A stretch of DNA of 32,821 nt, taken from assembly GCA_910577685.1 (NCBI GenBank), contig CAJTOH010000042.1, positions 1-32,821 on the forward strand. Reading direction: 5' to 3'. A program made the translations under genes and the position numbers. This DNA is from an uncultured Dorea sp. (lineage in GTDB: Bacteria > Bacillota > Clostridia > Lachnospirales > Lachnospiraceae). How positions within the stretch are numbered: the first letter of the stretch is position 1; every line of letters starts with the position of its first letter. Shown piece after piece: positions 1 through 8,250 of the stretch. Under the pieces are notes generated by a model. That model saw nothing but the letters and a program-made list of their open reading frames with translations. It was not told the DNA's origin and made no database searches.

Positions 1-449
1 ATAAGCTCCTGCACCTGAAACAGTTCCACAAAAAAGTTCTTATTTTTCCTATACTCGTCTTCTGGAATACGATATATTTCTTTAAACAGTCTCAGCGTAT
101 CCTCCGCTGTCAGCTCAAAAAACAACTGACTTTTCTGCCCCATAACTACCGCATATTGATGCTTAAATGCCTTCTCCAGCTTATTAGGATAAAATCCCAT
201 GACCTGAATTTCGCCGCCTGTTGGCGCAATAATACCAGTCAGCATCTTCACTAAGGTAGTTTTTCCCGCTCCATTCGGTCCAATCAATCCTATAAACTCA
301 CCCTCATTCACATCCATGTTAAAGGCATCTACCGCAATTTTTTCTTCATATTCTCTATGGAACAGACCCTTAATACTTCCTATCACTCCCTCCTGCTTCT
401 TATACCGTTTATACTTTTTCGTTATATTTTCTGTCCGTATCATCTTCAT
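1..449 (-). CDS. ABC-2 type transporter ATP-binding protein, 5' part only
   Basis: This gene runs off the left edge of the window, so only about 149 N-terminal residues are visible. They contain a Walker A motif, GPNGAGKTT, near residue 55, and a Q-loop region (VMGQKSQ). The extended N-terminus before the P-loop (a basic stretch, then a loop ending in EEKIAVD) is typical of NatA-like ATPases that drive ABC-2 permeases, often drug or sodium efflux. The start is ATG at 449, preceded by GGAGG 8 nt upstream. A second in-frame ATG lies two codons later. Upstream lies a long leader with a terminator, so expression is probably attenuated. Substrate and permease cannot be seen here. Confidence 0.9.
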   Translation of the reverse strand, partial: MKMIRTENITKKYKRYKKQEGVIGSIKGLFHREYEEKIAVDAFNMDVNEGEFIGLIGPNGAGKTTLVKMLTGIIAPTGGEIQVMGFYPNKLEKAFKHQYAVVMGQKSQLFFELTAEDTLRLFKEIYRIPEDEYRKNKNFFVELFQVQEL

Positions 450-481
450 GTTTAAAACCTCCAAATGAAATATATTTTCGT

Positions 482-541
482 TCAAGACACAAAAAAACGT
501 GGTTTCTGCCTATCACAAATAGACTGAAACCACGAATCCAT
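482..541 (-). CDS. Possible 19-residue leader peptide spanning the attenuator hairpin
   Basis: ATG at 541 opens a 19-codon frame that ends at TGA 482-484. It contains the sequence MDSWFQSICDR at its start. The frame reads through both arms of the terminator hairpin and its T-run, so a translating ribosome would physically prevent the hairpin from forming. The ribosome binding site is weak (TTGAG). It may be a regulatory peptide or chance; coding status is unproven. Confidence 0.35.
   Translation of the reverse strand: MDSWFQSICDRQKPRFFVS
491..534 (-). terminator. Intrinsic terminator / attenuator before the ABC gene
   Basis: On the minus strand a 9-bp stem, CGTGGTTTC with GAAACCACG, is extended across a single A-A mismatch by GTCTAT with ATAGGC (one G-U pair), and closes a TTGTG loop. 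It is followed directly by seven T residues. It ends about 40 nt upstream of the ABC start codon and within the same transcript, which is the geometry of an attenuator and not of a 3' end. Confidence 0.75.
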
Positions 542-879
542 ATGTCTCAAATTGACGTAGTAAAACAAGACTTTCCATGAAAGGTTACCCGCAACGTCTT
601 AAAACTTGCACTCCATTTCATAGTTGGTCTAAAACAAAAAAGCATGACCTCTACAGCCATACTTTTCCTTTTTCTCATTCATCAAAACAAGATAATAGTT
701 CCCAGTATATGCAGTATTCTGTAAGGCAGAAACAACCAGCATTCAATAATGCTGAAAAGGGTACCACAAATAAGACACTCTCCCTAGTGCTTACCCTCTT
801 TATTAAATTTAGTTGTTCTTTGTCATTACAGATACCACCAACATATAGCATTTCTACCCTTTCTTTAAAATATGAACCT

Positions 880-908
880 ATATTAACTCATAACTTTTCC
901 AGTGTCAA
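880..908 (-). promoter_or_regulatory. Sigma-A type promoter for the leader and ABC gene
   Basis: On the minus strand a perfect TTGACA (903-908) is separated by exactly 17 nt from TAATAT (880-885). The predicted start point is near 873. The next gene in this direction is the ABC ATPase. Confidence 0.7.
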
Positions 909-960
909 TATTTATTTAATAGATATTTAATTATAGATATTTTAATTATACTATCCCTCA

Positions 961-1105
961 CGCACAGCGCCCCATACCCCGCGTGTGTCAAGTTAATGTC
1001 ACAAACTTTTTTGAGTGGAAATCGCTGAAACTCGCATAACTTTGTGGGGCGTGTGGTAAATTATTGCTAAGTTGGGGTAAGATTGGTGGTAAATTAGTGT
1101 CAAGT
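961..1105. repeat. Dispersed element, copy A, fused to an S8 protease 3' fragment
   Basis: This stretch is clearly similar to 8231-8386. Both begin with GCGCCCCATACCCCGCGT followed by TGTCAAGTTAATGTCAC, and both end in TTAGTGTCAAGT. Within copy A the segment TGGTAAATTA recurs 33 bp apart, followed by TTGCTAAGT and then GTGTCAAGT, so it looks like an array of protein binding sites of the kind found at transposon ends. Read on the minus strand, its left edge spells GYGALCV, the C-terminal motif of the S8 protease encoded at 15115. No transposase or integrase gene is present nearby. Confidence 0.6.
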
Positions 1106-1190
1106 AAAAAAGTCTGTCACAGATACTTTGCATATTGCAGCCTTCTTTCTTTTCTTCCAGGTTTCATATAAATAACTACCTGATTATTTT

Positions 1191-3590
1191 TCACTCATAA
1201 TTCTGTATACAAAAATCTATTACTCTTTCTACAGAATGTGGTATACCAACTTCTTGCATTGATTTATCAAATTTCTCTTTTTGAACAATCCACCTTTGCA
1301 TATATGGCTGATTACTGTTATATCGATTTCCCATATCATTTCTACCTCCACAGTAATGCTCAAACCATCCCATCTGTTCTCCGCATTCATCGAGCAATTT
1401 CATACCGTTTACTCCCACTTCAATATGCCATCCAAAAGTCAAGAGTGCCGCTTTACTTAAACCGCTCATAATATTGCTATGCTTAAAACTTTCTATTCCA
1501 TTATAATGTATTGAAATATTAAAATGCTTTTTCTGCAAAAAATCTTCTCGCATTTGCAAAATTAACCTTGAATTCCTTTCATATGTATAAGCAGCATATT
1601 CGGACTTCATCTCAGGAATATTCAAGTATGCTAGCATAAAAGCCATCAGCTCCTGTTTATAGGTATAGTCAACAACGGCCCCTGCAATAACCATATGGTC
1701 ATTCGATACTCCCGCTTCTAGCAATTCCTTAATTTTTGATTTTTGAACGTCATCTCCCAATTTCTGGAACCCATCCATTTGATCAAATAATATTCCATTA
1801 TTATTAACCCAATGGCATGGTGTGATCAATAAAGTATATGGTTCTGACGCTGACAAGATAATTCGTGCCAATTCGTTTTCTACTCCATCCCATCTGCCAG
1901 ATTTCCAATCTTTATAAAGCACACGAAAGAAAGCCTTATTTACCTTATCAAGAACAACTCTGCAACTGGAAAAAGACCTATTAAGCTTTATTAATTCCGG
2001 AAGTTCTGATAAATCACTTGCATAATCTGCTGTTCTTTCTTCCAAATCGTCAAAATCTGTACCAAAACATTTTTCAAGTCTCTCTTTCATTTCCAAAACA
2101 CAATCATAGCTATTAATCCAAGGGGTGTTTCTTTTTGTCTTTATCAATTTCTTAAATCCTTGCTCAGAAATTTCATTAAAAAAATCCTTTTTTTCTATAA
2201 AATATCTATCAAATCGATCCGACCACAATGTCTCTAACATAATATTTGCATACAACGCCACATTAAAATCATCATCTTTACAGTGCCGTTTTATGATCTC
2301 ATATAATGAATTCCGACTTCCATAATCCAAATACCATAATAGCTCATACAACATCATCAACCATTCTTTTGCTCTATAATGATACTCTTCCCAATCGTCT
2401 TCAATATTTTTAAGATACTTGGCATCAGATCGAAGCAACGCAAATAAACCTGTTAGAGCTATATAAGCAGCATCTGCATCTTCTGACAGAATAAGTATTT
2501 TTAATATTTGATAAAATAGTGATTCTACATTATCTACCTTATTCCAATGAATTAACTGACAATAGTCATATTCTTGCTGTATCTCCGGTTCCTTAAAATG
2601 TCCTACAGCCGTCATCCAACTTCTCTGCATTTTAATTACTTCCTCTAATCCAGCCTTGCAATAGGCTTCTCCCTGATGATGTATTTTCCAACAAACAAGT
2701 TCCGGCAAATCTAATTCCAGATAATAATGATCCCTCCCTAATACATTTTTTAAATATTCACAAATTATCTGGTCCGAAATCTCTGCCTCTGATTTGCTGA
2801 CCAAATATTCTAAAAAACTGTTGTGTTGTATACTTGAAGTTTCTTTTTCAAACTCATGTATCAACAATTCATTTAGCACTTCTTCAGGCATTTCACTCCT
2901 GCGTATTAATATCTCGATACTATTCTTTAACTCTGACTGATTTACACTATCATCATTCATAAGATATTGCTTAACCACTTCAATGGATATAGCATTTATT
3001 GGCTCTGCCTTTTTAGCGTCACACCATCTATCTGGAATAATGTACTTAATCGGGTCGGAAACCAAATCAATATATGCCGCACCATATTCCCTGATTGTAT
3101 CAAACACAGAATTATTTGCAGTTCTTTCTGCACATAATTCTATTGCTCTCTGAAGGGAATGAATCACTGCATGATTGTCTTCACTTCTCCAATCAAGAAG
3201 TCCCATACCTATCGCCCACATAGAAAGCAATTCTGATTCTTTTAATTGTGCTTTTTTCAGAAAGCCACTTAAACCATCTACAAAATAGGTGGGTTGCTCA
3301 AATCCTTGTGCCAAGTAGTGATTATCCTGTAGTAATTCTTTAATTTTAGAATATCTTCCACTGAACAGATCCGTAAATATTTTACAATTTAGGGTATATT
3401 CGAGACGATTATCTCCTACAAGTTCCATTTTATCCGATATATCTTTCACAGATCTTGCATATTCGTAAATATATTTATCATCATATTCAACAAGTTTATT
3501 GTACCACCTCAATAAATAATCTGCAGAGTACTCTTTATGTGATGCATATCCAATGACTGACCAACTCGCTCTTTTTAATGCATTGGACAT
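1191..3590 (-). CDS. Fragment 6: C-terminal helical region of the broken STAND gene
   Basis: This open frame has 799 codons, the longest intact piece of the disrupted gene. The sequence is rich in aromatic, Leu and Glu residues in amphipathic helices and lacks any enzymatic motif I recognise, as expected for the target-sensing half of a STAND protein. It overlaps the preceding frame by 16 nt. An ATG at 3590 is available but has no good ribosome binding site. Adding one A to the A7 run at about 3618 joins the two frames through KKKYDICNSID without a gap. It could be translated alone by coupling, but the join makes a fragment more likely. Confidence 0.6.
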   Translation of the reverse strand: MSNALKRASWSVIGYASHKEYSADYLLRWYNKLVEYDDKYIYEYARSVKDISDKMELVGDNRLEYTLNCKIFTDLFSGRYSKIKELLQDNHYLAQGFEQPTYFVDGLSGFLKKAQLKESELLSMWAIGMGLLDWRSEDNHAVIHSLQRAIELCAERTANNSVFDTIREYGAAYIDLVSDPIKYIIPDRWCDAKKAEPINAISIEVVKQYLMNDDSVNQSELKNSIEILIRRSEMPEEVLNELLIHEFEKETSSIQHNSFLEYLVSKSEAEISDQIICEYLKNVLGRDHYYLELDLPELVCWKIHHQGEAYCKAGLEEVIKMQRSWMTAVGHFKEPEIQQEYDYCQLIHWNKVDNVESLFYQILKILILSEDADAAYIALTGLFALLRSDAKYLKNIEDDWEEYHYRAKEWLMMLYELLWYLDYGSRNSLYEIIKRHCKDDDFNVALYANIMLETLWSDRFDRYFIEKKDFFNEISEQGFKKLIKTKRNTPWINSYDCVLEMKERLEKCFGTDFDDLEERTADYASDLSELPELIKLNRSFSSCRVVLDKVNKAFFRVLYKDWKSGRWDGVENELARIILSASEPYTLLITPCHWVNNNGILFDQMDGFQKLGDDVQKSKIKELLEAGVSNDHMVIAGAVVDYTYKQELMAFMLAYLNIPEMKSEYAAYTYERNSRLILQMREDFLQKKHFNISIHYNGIESFKHSNIMSGLSKAALLTFGWHIEVGVNGMKLLDECGEQMGWFEHYCGGRNDMGNRYNSNQPYMQRWIVQKEKFDKSMQEVGIPHSVERVIDFCIQNYE

Positions 3591-4417
3591 ATCAATCGAA
3601 TTACATATATCATACTTTTTTTAACAACGCAAAAATCTTGAATAATCCTGTTTCTATCACCTATACTTTCGTTCCAAACTAATCCATCATCGGACAACCA
3701 GTTATTAAACCAATCCGTTATTCTCTCTTTGTCATTTTGATAATAAAAAATACCTGCTTCCAGTAATTGATTAACAGGTTTCGTTGAGAACACTGTCTCA
3801 CATATATCATCTACAATCTTTCTAAAAATGTGTGATTCACACCTTGACAATATAATATAAGCTTTCATTATATATGGGCGTAAACCAATCGTCTCAAAAT
3901 CTCTGTCATTCGGTTTCCATTTCTTAATAAACAATGCTGTCATAAGTTGCTTCAAATCAGCTGCATTTTCCAACAATTCTGTCTCTGTATGTTTTGCACA
4001 TAACCATTTACCAATAAGGCAAATATTATTAAAATACATTCCAAAATAGGCGCGATTACTATGCTGATGCTTTCCCATATATCGCTCAGTTATTGCAGAT
4101 ACATTCGATGTCCGTGACATAGGTTGCAAATATGCCGAAACAAGAGCATATATACTATAATAAGTCATCAAATTTTCATATTGATGATCCGGTAATTCTA
4201 TATCTTTTATTTGACCCCAAATTTTTTCCTTGTATTCTGGCGTCCATCGTTTGGGAGACGATACAATCTGCATAAATATAGACAGTAATATACCCATATC
4301 ACTTTTAAACAGCCTATCGTGAAGAATATTTTCCACTCTTTTAATATCATCATATCGATTTTTATCTAATAATCGTTTTACTCCCACAATAAGAGGTTCT
4401 ATGAAAACAACCTCCAA
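3575..4417 (-). CDS. Fragment 5: middle helical region of the broken STAND gene
   Basis: This is a 280-codon frame with a nominal TTG start at 4417. It is in the same frame as the upstream fragment: after the TAG at 4469-4471 the reading continues as NFFVFLSGQQLQNAVRSLEV into this piece, so a single nonsense codon separates them. A GGAGG-like site is absent in front of the TTG. It has no catalytic motif and is helical throughout. I infer it is part of the sensor domain and not a separate gene. Confidence 0.5.
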   Translation of the reverse strand: MEVVFIEPLIVGVKRLLDKNRYDDIKRVENILHDRLFKSDMGILLSIFMQIVSSPKRWTPEYKEKIWGQIKDIELPDHQYENLMTYYSIYALVSAYLQPMSRTSNVSAITERYMGKHQHSNRAYFGMYFNNICLIGKWLCAKHTETELLENAADLKQLMTALFIKKWKPNDRDFETIGLRPYIMKAYIILSRCESHIFRKIVDDICETVFSTKPVNQLLEAGIFYYQNDKERITDWFNNWLSDDGLVWNESIGDRNRIIQDFCVVKKSMIYVIRLICPMH

Positions 4418-4468
4418 TGATCTTACCGCATTTTGAAGTTGTTGTCCTGACAGGAATACAAAAAAATT

Positions 4469-5563
4469 CTATATCAAAGCCTTAACAAAATGACGCGAAA
4501 AATGTTCATCAATATCAAACAAATTTATCGTTCCCTGTAAAATCGATACCTCTCCCGAATGGCATATACACTCCGCTAAATTACCTGTAATACTTTGGAG
4601 ATCAGGAGATAGGAAGTTTTTGTCTTTATTTCGAGGTCCTAGATATGCATATATCTGAAGAATATTCATTTTAGAAAACCAGTTTTTAAATAAAGCTGTA
4701 GCACGACTTAACTCTCCGTGAACATATAATTTTTTTGTCAACGCTATAACTGTCTCTAGTATATCGATATTCCACAAAGACTCTGATTGCACATAACACT
4801 CATAGGGATGGATATTTAGTGGTGCCAAACTTTTTCTAAAATTTGTATTCTCAATTTCATAACTGCTTTTTTCAATTTGATCAATCGTCATATAACCAAA
4901 AGCCAGACATCTCATATACTCCCAATTTATTGGTTCACCGGATATTATATACTCTAGAATATCTTGTGATATCTCCCATAACTCATTTATCTCAACTCCT
5001 TGAACATAAGCTGAAATAATATAATCCGCAGAATAGACCTTTGTAAATTCATTTTCGCGTCCAGCCAGTTTCAAGTAGCAGATAATATCACTATAATAGG
5101 CACGGCTCTTTTCTTTCAGATTCAGATAATAATCGCAAAGTCCAGAATAGACTTCCTGAACATTGTCCATATCTTGACCTATAATACCAGATAAATATAC
5201 CCTAACATCGTTATGTAAAATGGTATAGTTGTCATCGTTTGCTATCAGCAAAGGACTTAAAGCCTTTAACACATTATTCCACCCTGATACAGATATGTGC
5301 TCATGTGGAAATATCTCAGATAACTTTACTGCATTGATTGGTTCATTAAAAAATGCAAATACTCCTGCCATTTTATAATCCACAAACGGAACTTTCATAT
5401 TTCTTTTTGCATCGTCCCATATAGTTTTATAATACTCTTGAATATTTCCTCCAAGTTTTCTATTTTGCAGCTGTTTTTCTAATTCTACTGGGACTGGATG
5501 TTGAATAGCTTCGTGTACAGCAAAAATTGGCCGCAAGTGTATTTCCTTGGTCATACTTATCAA
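4469..5563 (-). CDS. Fragment 4: post-NTPase winged-helix and helical region of the broken STAND gene
   Basis: This is a 364-codon frame. Its first residues, up to about position 16, are shadow sequence from the other frame; the genuine part begins at FAVHEAIQHPVPVELEKQL. It joins the NTPase fragment if one T is removed from the T5 run near 5525 (ANF then AVHEA). The segment with MAGVFAFFNEPINAVKLSEIF resembles the winged-helix step that follows STAND NTPase cores. It ends at a premature TAG, 4469-4471. Confidence 0.55.
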   Translation of the reverse strand: MISMTKEIHLRPIFAVHEAIQHPVPVELEKQLQNRKLGGNIQEYYKTIWDDAKRNMKVPFVDYKMAGVFAFFNEPINAVKLSEIFPHEHISVSGWNNVLKALSPLLIANDDNYTILHNDVRVYLSGIIGQDMDNVQEVYSGLCDYYLNLKEKSRAYYSDIICYLKLAGRENEFTKVYSADYIISAYVQGVEINELWEISQDILEYIISGEPINWEYMRCLAFGYMTIDQIEKSSYEIENTNFRKSLAPLNIHPYECYVQSESLWNIDILETVIALTKKLYVHGELSRATALFKNWFSKMNILQIYAYLGPRNKDKNFLSPDLQSITGNLAECICHSGEVSILQGTINLFDIDEHFSRHFVKALI

Positions 5564-6167
5564 TAAGTCCTGTTAATTGTTGTTGATAAATTAAGGTTTT
5601 TTCTGGAAACTTATTTTTTACCAATTCCAAAATGTCATCTATTTGTAATGGCGGCACAAATATTTCCTTTAGGTTGTCCGATTTTTCATACAACCATAAA
5701 GGATAGTTTTTATAAGCTTCTTTAGGCTGTCCGGCTAAAAGAATTCTAACATTGCTCGGAACATATTCTGGATTCGGAAGTGATGCCAAGAAGGTTTCCG
5801 ATGTGTATCCCGCTCTTGCAGCATGATCAATACCATCGATAGCTATAACAAATATACTATTATTATCTGACGCATTTTTGGATGCTATTTTAAAAAACTG
5901 CTCTCTCATTTCCTCCAGTGCCATAAATCCATTAACAACTTGAACTTCATACTTTTTCAATTGTCCTTTTAATAATCTTCTAAGTTGACAAAACAATTCA
6001 TTCCAAAAAGTTTCTTTTTCAACCCGTCTAGACACATCCATTGGAAGATATTCTTTCATTGGATCAATCGGCTCATATGCATAATAACGAATATTTACGA
6101 TACTATTCCTTTTACCACTGATTTTACTTACAATATTTGTCTTTCCCGTTCCTCGAATTCCAGACAA
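5460..6167 (-). CDS. Fragment 3: STAND P-loop NTPase core of the broken gene
   Basis: This 235-codon frame carries the diagnostic motifs: Walker A GIRGTGKT at its start, Walker B IFVIAIDGIDHAAR near residue 105, a sensor-1 like strand VRILLAGQP, and a following FVPPLQIDDILELV segment. The DG(I/L)DH form of Walker B is familiar from Avs-type antiphage STAND proteins. The first beta strand, RVFFLSGIRGTG, is recovered only when one T is added to the T7 run near 6170, so the frame as it stands lacks a natural start. Its last 20 or so residues, after ANF, are out-of-frame sequence. Confidence 0.65.
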   Translation of the reverse strand: MSGIRGTGKTNIVSKISGKRNSIVNIRYYAYEPIDPMKEYLPMDVSRRVEKETFWNELFCQLRRLLKGQLKKYEVQVVNGFMALEEMREQFFKIASKNASDNNSIFVIAIDGIDHAARAGYTSETFLASLPNPEYVPSNVRILLAGQPKEAYKNYPLWLYEKSDNLKEIFVPPLQIDDILELVKNKFPEKTLIYQQQLTGLIDKYDQGNTLAANFCCTRSYSTSSPSRIRKTAAK

Positions 6168-6442
6168 AAAAACACTCGGCTATTGCCATTCTTCAACTCT
6201 ATTTCTAAATCATCTACTAAAGTATCTCTACTTGTGAAAAATGGTTCTGCTGCAATAAGATCGTGATTGTAAGAAATCGTATCCTCATCCAACGCAAGTT
6301 CCGTATATACATCTTCTATTGTAACACATGAACTATTTCTACCAGAGGTTGTCCATCCTCTTAATGCATGATCCAGTTTTGCCAACAATAATTCTGCTAT
6401 ATTTCTTTTTGTATGAAATACCGCCTGCAATCTTTGTAACAA
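6128..6442 (-). CDS. Fragment 2: linker helices between nuclease and NTPase of the broken gene
   Basis: The open frame begins at a TTG (6442) but in-frame coding sequence extends upstream through a TGA near 6465 to about 6675. That upstream segment, PALKLFLEELKSKII and onward, contains the W-x-x-W-rich helices typical between a Cap4-like nuclease and a STAND core. After the TGA it continues LEEIKEDLLQRLQAVFHT and runs to DDLEIELKNGNSRVFF just before the P-loop. There is no independent start signal, so I treat it as a gene fragment. Confidence 0.5.
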   Translation of the reverse strand: MLQRLQAVFHTKRNIAELLLAKLDHALRGWTTSGRNSSCVTIEDVYTELALDEDTISYNHDLIAAEPFFTSRDTLVDDLEIELKNGNSRVFFCLEFEERERQIL

Positions 6443-6653
6443 ATCCTCTTTAATTTCTTCCAGTCATATTTGATTTGTTTCTATTTCTAAACATTTCAAA
6501 AATAACAACTTATCTTCTTTTTCAATATAATTTAGCTGCTCTTTCCATTCATTCCATGCCGCTTCATATTCAGGGAACTCCAATTCATCGAATGTTTCTG
6601 CATATATTATTTTAGATTTTAACTCTTCCAGAAATAGCTTTAATGCCGGCCGT

Positions 6654-7061
6654 TTAATTTTCTTTTCCCGCAGAAGAAATTTTTATTCCCGATTTTCTAT
6701 TTGTAGACAAACATACCCTTGTTTTTTGATAATTATTTTTTTCAGCAATCCATGATTGTGCAAGTTCACCCAATAATGAATATCTATGACTGCCATCTTC
6801 AGAAGTATTATCAATCGAAACAAGGTCGCCAAATGTTAATGTATTGTCTGATCGTGTATGTTTTACTTGAACAAATAACCTTTCTCCATCTTCATAAGTT
6901 ATCACCACGTCATCCACTCCCAATTTAACATCAGCTTGTAATTCCACGCATTTTATATTATTATCGGGATTAAGCATATCAATAATGTATTGTTGTCCAA
7001 CAGACCACTCATACCAATATGGATCTCCCATCCCGGGTTTTGTTTTTGCTGAATATTTCAT
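6654..7061 (-). CDS. Fragment 1: N-terminal Cap4/Mrr-like nuclease domain of the broken STAND gene
   Basis: The start is ATG 7061, with GGAGAGGG 4 nt upstream; a longer frame to 7121 has no such site and overlaps the KilA-N stop. The 135-residue piece has a PD-(D/E)XK-like pattern: a helix with WSVGQQYIIDML, then VELQADVKLGVDDVVI and, after a turn, LFVQVKHTR, giving the E, D and QVK residues of Cap4 (DUF4297) type nucleases. It ends early at TAA 6654 because of a +1 shift in GCGGGAAAA. In the intact family this domain cleaves DNA once the NTPase oligomerises. Confidence 0.6.
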   Translation of the reverse strand: MKYSAKTKPGMGDPYWYEWSVGQQYIIDMLNPDNNIKCVELQADVKLGVDDVVITYEDGERLFVQVKHTRSDNTLTFGDLVSIDNTSEDGSHRYSLLGELAQSWIAEKNNYQKTRVCLSTNRKSGIKISSAGKEN

Positions 7062-7107
7062 ATAACCCTCTCCAAGCTGAATTATAATTAAGCGCCATAT
7101 TCGTATA

Positions 7108-7950
7108 TCACTTTTCCTCAATCAATTTTATCTGTTCTGCTGCTTTAAGAACATTCAACTGATACTCTGCAATCTCTTTCAAAATCTGAAATCTTTCTGT
7201 CTTATTTCTGCCCTCACGGATCATTTGTGCATTATGTGTTTCCAAATTAGACAAAACTGTAAGTTCATTTATTGAAGCAAAATCTCTCACATTATTCTTT
7301 TTTGCCAATTCAGGATTTTCATCCCGCCATGCTTTCGCGGTAAATCCGAATAATGCAACATTCAAAACATCTGCTTCCTCTGCATATGCCAACCACTCTA
7401 AGTTTTCTTTATAATTTCCTGATGGAATCAAGTAATTTTTTACCGCATCTGTTTGAATCAAATAATTATTTTTGGACAAAAATCTTTTTGCATCCCATTC
7501 AATTTTCTTTGCATCATTCTCCGCTTCTTTCAGCCTCTGAAATTCATTGATCAAATATAGTTTAAAAACAGGGCTGATCGCCGAAGCAAATTCAAATGCA
7601 ATATCCTTATGTGCATACGTTCCTCCATATTTCCCACGTTTCACAAATAATCCTATCGCTTCTGTCTTTTCAATCCATTCCGAAACACTTAGTACAAATG
7701 TATGTAAACCTGCTTCGCTTTTAAAGTGGTCGAATTCGACCACTTTAAAAGCAGGATTATAGATTTGTTCCCATGTACCCAAAAATTCCAAAGTTGCTCT
7801 GTTCCGCATCCAGTTTTTGATAACATCTGCTCCTCTGGACTCGCCAACTTTGGCTTTTGCAATATCAGTAATACAGATATAATCGTCAAAATTTTCCTCT
7901 GAAACAGTAACGTTAACGTTTTGTACCACAATTACTTTATTTTTTCCCAT
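7108..7950 (-). CDS. KilA-N domain protein
   Basis: The product has 280 residues. The N-terminal 130 or so residues match the KilA-N fold: ICITDIAKAK, then KNWMRN with LEFLGTWEQIYNP, and a GLFVKRGKYGGTYAHKDIAFEFA segment. The C-terminal part is a charged helical region ending in EQIKLIEEK. KilA-N proteins bind DNA and occur in phages and as single bacterial accessory genes; a precise role is not known. The start ATG 7950 follows GGGAGGAG; a GTG at 7971 is less likely because it would put the ribosome site inside the gene. The gene shares a promoter with the broken STAND gene 46 bp downstream. It contains a perfect 36-bp palindrome. Confidence 0.88.
   Translation of the reverse strand: MGKNKVIVVQNVNVTVSEENFDDYICITDIAKAKVGESRGADVIKNWMRNRATLEFLGTWEQIYNPAFKVVEFDHFKSEAGLHTFVLSVSEWIEKTEAIGLFVKRGKYGGTYAHKDIAFEFASAISPVFKLYLINEFQRLKEAENDAKKIEWDAKRFLSKNNYLIQTDAVKNYLIPSGNYKENLEWLAYAEEADVLNVALFGFTAKAWRDENPELAKKNNVRDFASINELTVLSNLETHNAQMIREGRNKTERFQILKEIAEYQLNVLKAAEQIKLIEEK
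7717..7752. repeat. Perfect 36-bp palindrome inside the KilA-N gene
   Basis: The half-site GCTTTTAAAGTGGTCGAA is followed at once by its exact reverse complement, with no spacer. It encodes AFKVVEFDHFKS, which fits the family, so it is not an insertion. It could form a cruciform or act as a binding site. Confidence 0.9.
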
Positions 7951-7998
7951 CCATCTCCTCCCATATAACACTGATTAAAATCTTATTACTCATGTAGC

Positions 7999-8027
7999 AG
8001 TATACCATACTATCTTTACTTTTTCAA
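7999..8027 (-). promoter_or_regulatory. Promoter of the KilA-N / STAND operon
   Basis: On the minus strand TTGAAA (8022-8027) and TATACT (7999-8004) are separated by 17 nt, and TGG directly precedes the -10 box, giving an extended -10. The start point would fall near 7992, about 40 nt before the KilA-N ATG. Confidence 0.7.
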
Positions 8028-8140
8028 TCAATTTTCGAACATAAGTTCTAATTTCATTCTAAAAATTCCATGTTATTTATGAATTATTATTCGTCTTAGC
8101 CCTATCAAATGTTTCATAAAAACTCCAAACAACGCATAAT

Positions 8141-8182
8141 AAACACTTTATTCGACACTATACATTCTAAAATAAAATGTTT
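8141..8182 (-). terminator. Hairpin conserved 3' of S8 protease ends, copy B
   Basis: On the minus strand AAACATTTTATT pairs with AATAAAGTGTTT (one G-U pair) around a loop that ends in GTGTCG. The same hairpin, with compensating base changes, lies at 15052-15088 after the intact protease gene. It may be a terminator, or part of a recombination site. Confidence 0.5.
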
Positions 8183-8208
8183 ATTACCTCAAAAATCCCC
8201 CCTCATTT

Positions 8209-8250
8209 CTACCCCGGCAGACTCCCTTCCACACAAAGCGCCCCATACCC
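8209..8250 (-). pseudogene. 3' remnant of an S8 protease gene (last 13 codons)
   Basis: The minus strand reads GYGALCVEGSLPG and stop, against GYGALCVENSLPR and stop at the end of the intact protease at 15115. Downstream sequence is also alike, including the hairpin. Upstream it changes abruptly into the dispersed repeat at the codon for the first G. This is therefore a gene end separated from its gene, most simply by an insertion. Confidence 0.7.

Larger units (their letters stand above)
450..873 (-). promoter_or_regulatory. Long 5' leader of the ABC ATPase gene, likely attenuation control
   Basis: From the predicted start point near 873 to the ABC start at 449 there are about 420 nt with no convincing full-size gene. 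On the minus strand the leader holds several short ATG-initiated frames. The first (57-58 codons, starting near 858) has an AAGGG-like site in front. The last is a 19-codon frame that covers the terminator hairpin. It also contains a local hairpin with arms CAGCATT and AATGCTG. Leaders of this form commonly precede antibiotic-induced ABC and resistance genes, where ribosome stalling decides readthrough. The inducing compound is unknown. Confidence 0.55.
1191..7061 (-). pseudogene. Disrupted AVAST-like STAND NTPase with N-terminal Cap4/Mrr-like nuclease
   Basis: Six consecutive open frames on the minus strand read as one ancestral gene of about 1,950 codons. Order: an N-terminal PD-(D/E)XK nuclease domain, a helical linker, a P-loop NTPase (GIRGTGKT; Walker B AIDGIDHA), then about 1,300 residues of alpha-helical sequence of the sensor type. 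The lesions are +1 near 6675 (GGG run), TGA near 6465, -1 at a T7 run near 6170, +1 at a T5 run near 5525, TAG at 4469, and -1 at an A7 run near 3618. Reading across each lesion restores continuous sequence. Start ATG 7061 has GGAGAGGG upstream. It lies 46 bp after the KilA-N gene, probably in one operon. The domain order is that of Avs phage-sensing proteins. It is probably inactive now; family assignment is by motif only. Confidence 0.72.

Noticed and set aside
690..780. T-box riboswitch (GGTACC present in the leader)
   Set aside because: The flanking T-box consensus and the stem I elements are missing.
577..930. Plus-strand open frame of 117 codons
   Set aside because: It has no ribosome binding site, a composition of AT-rich noncoding DNA, and lies opposite the leader of the ABC gene.
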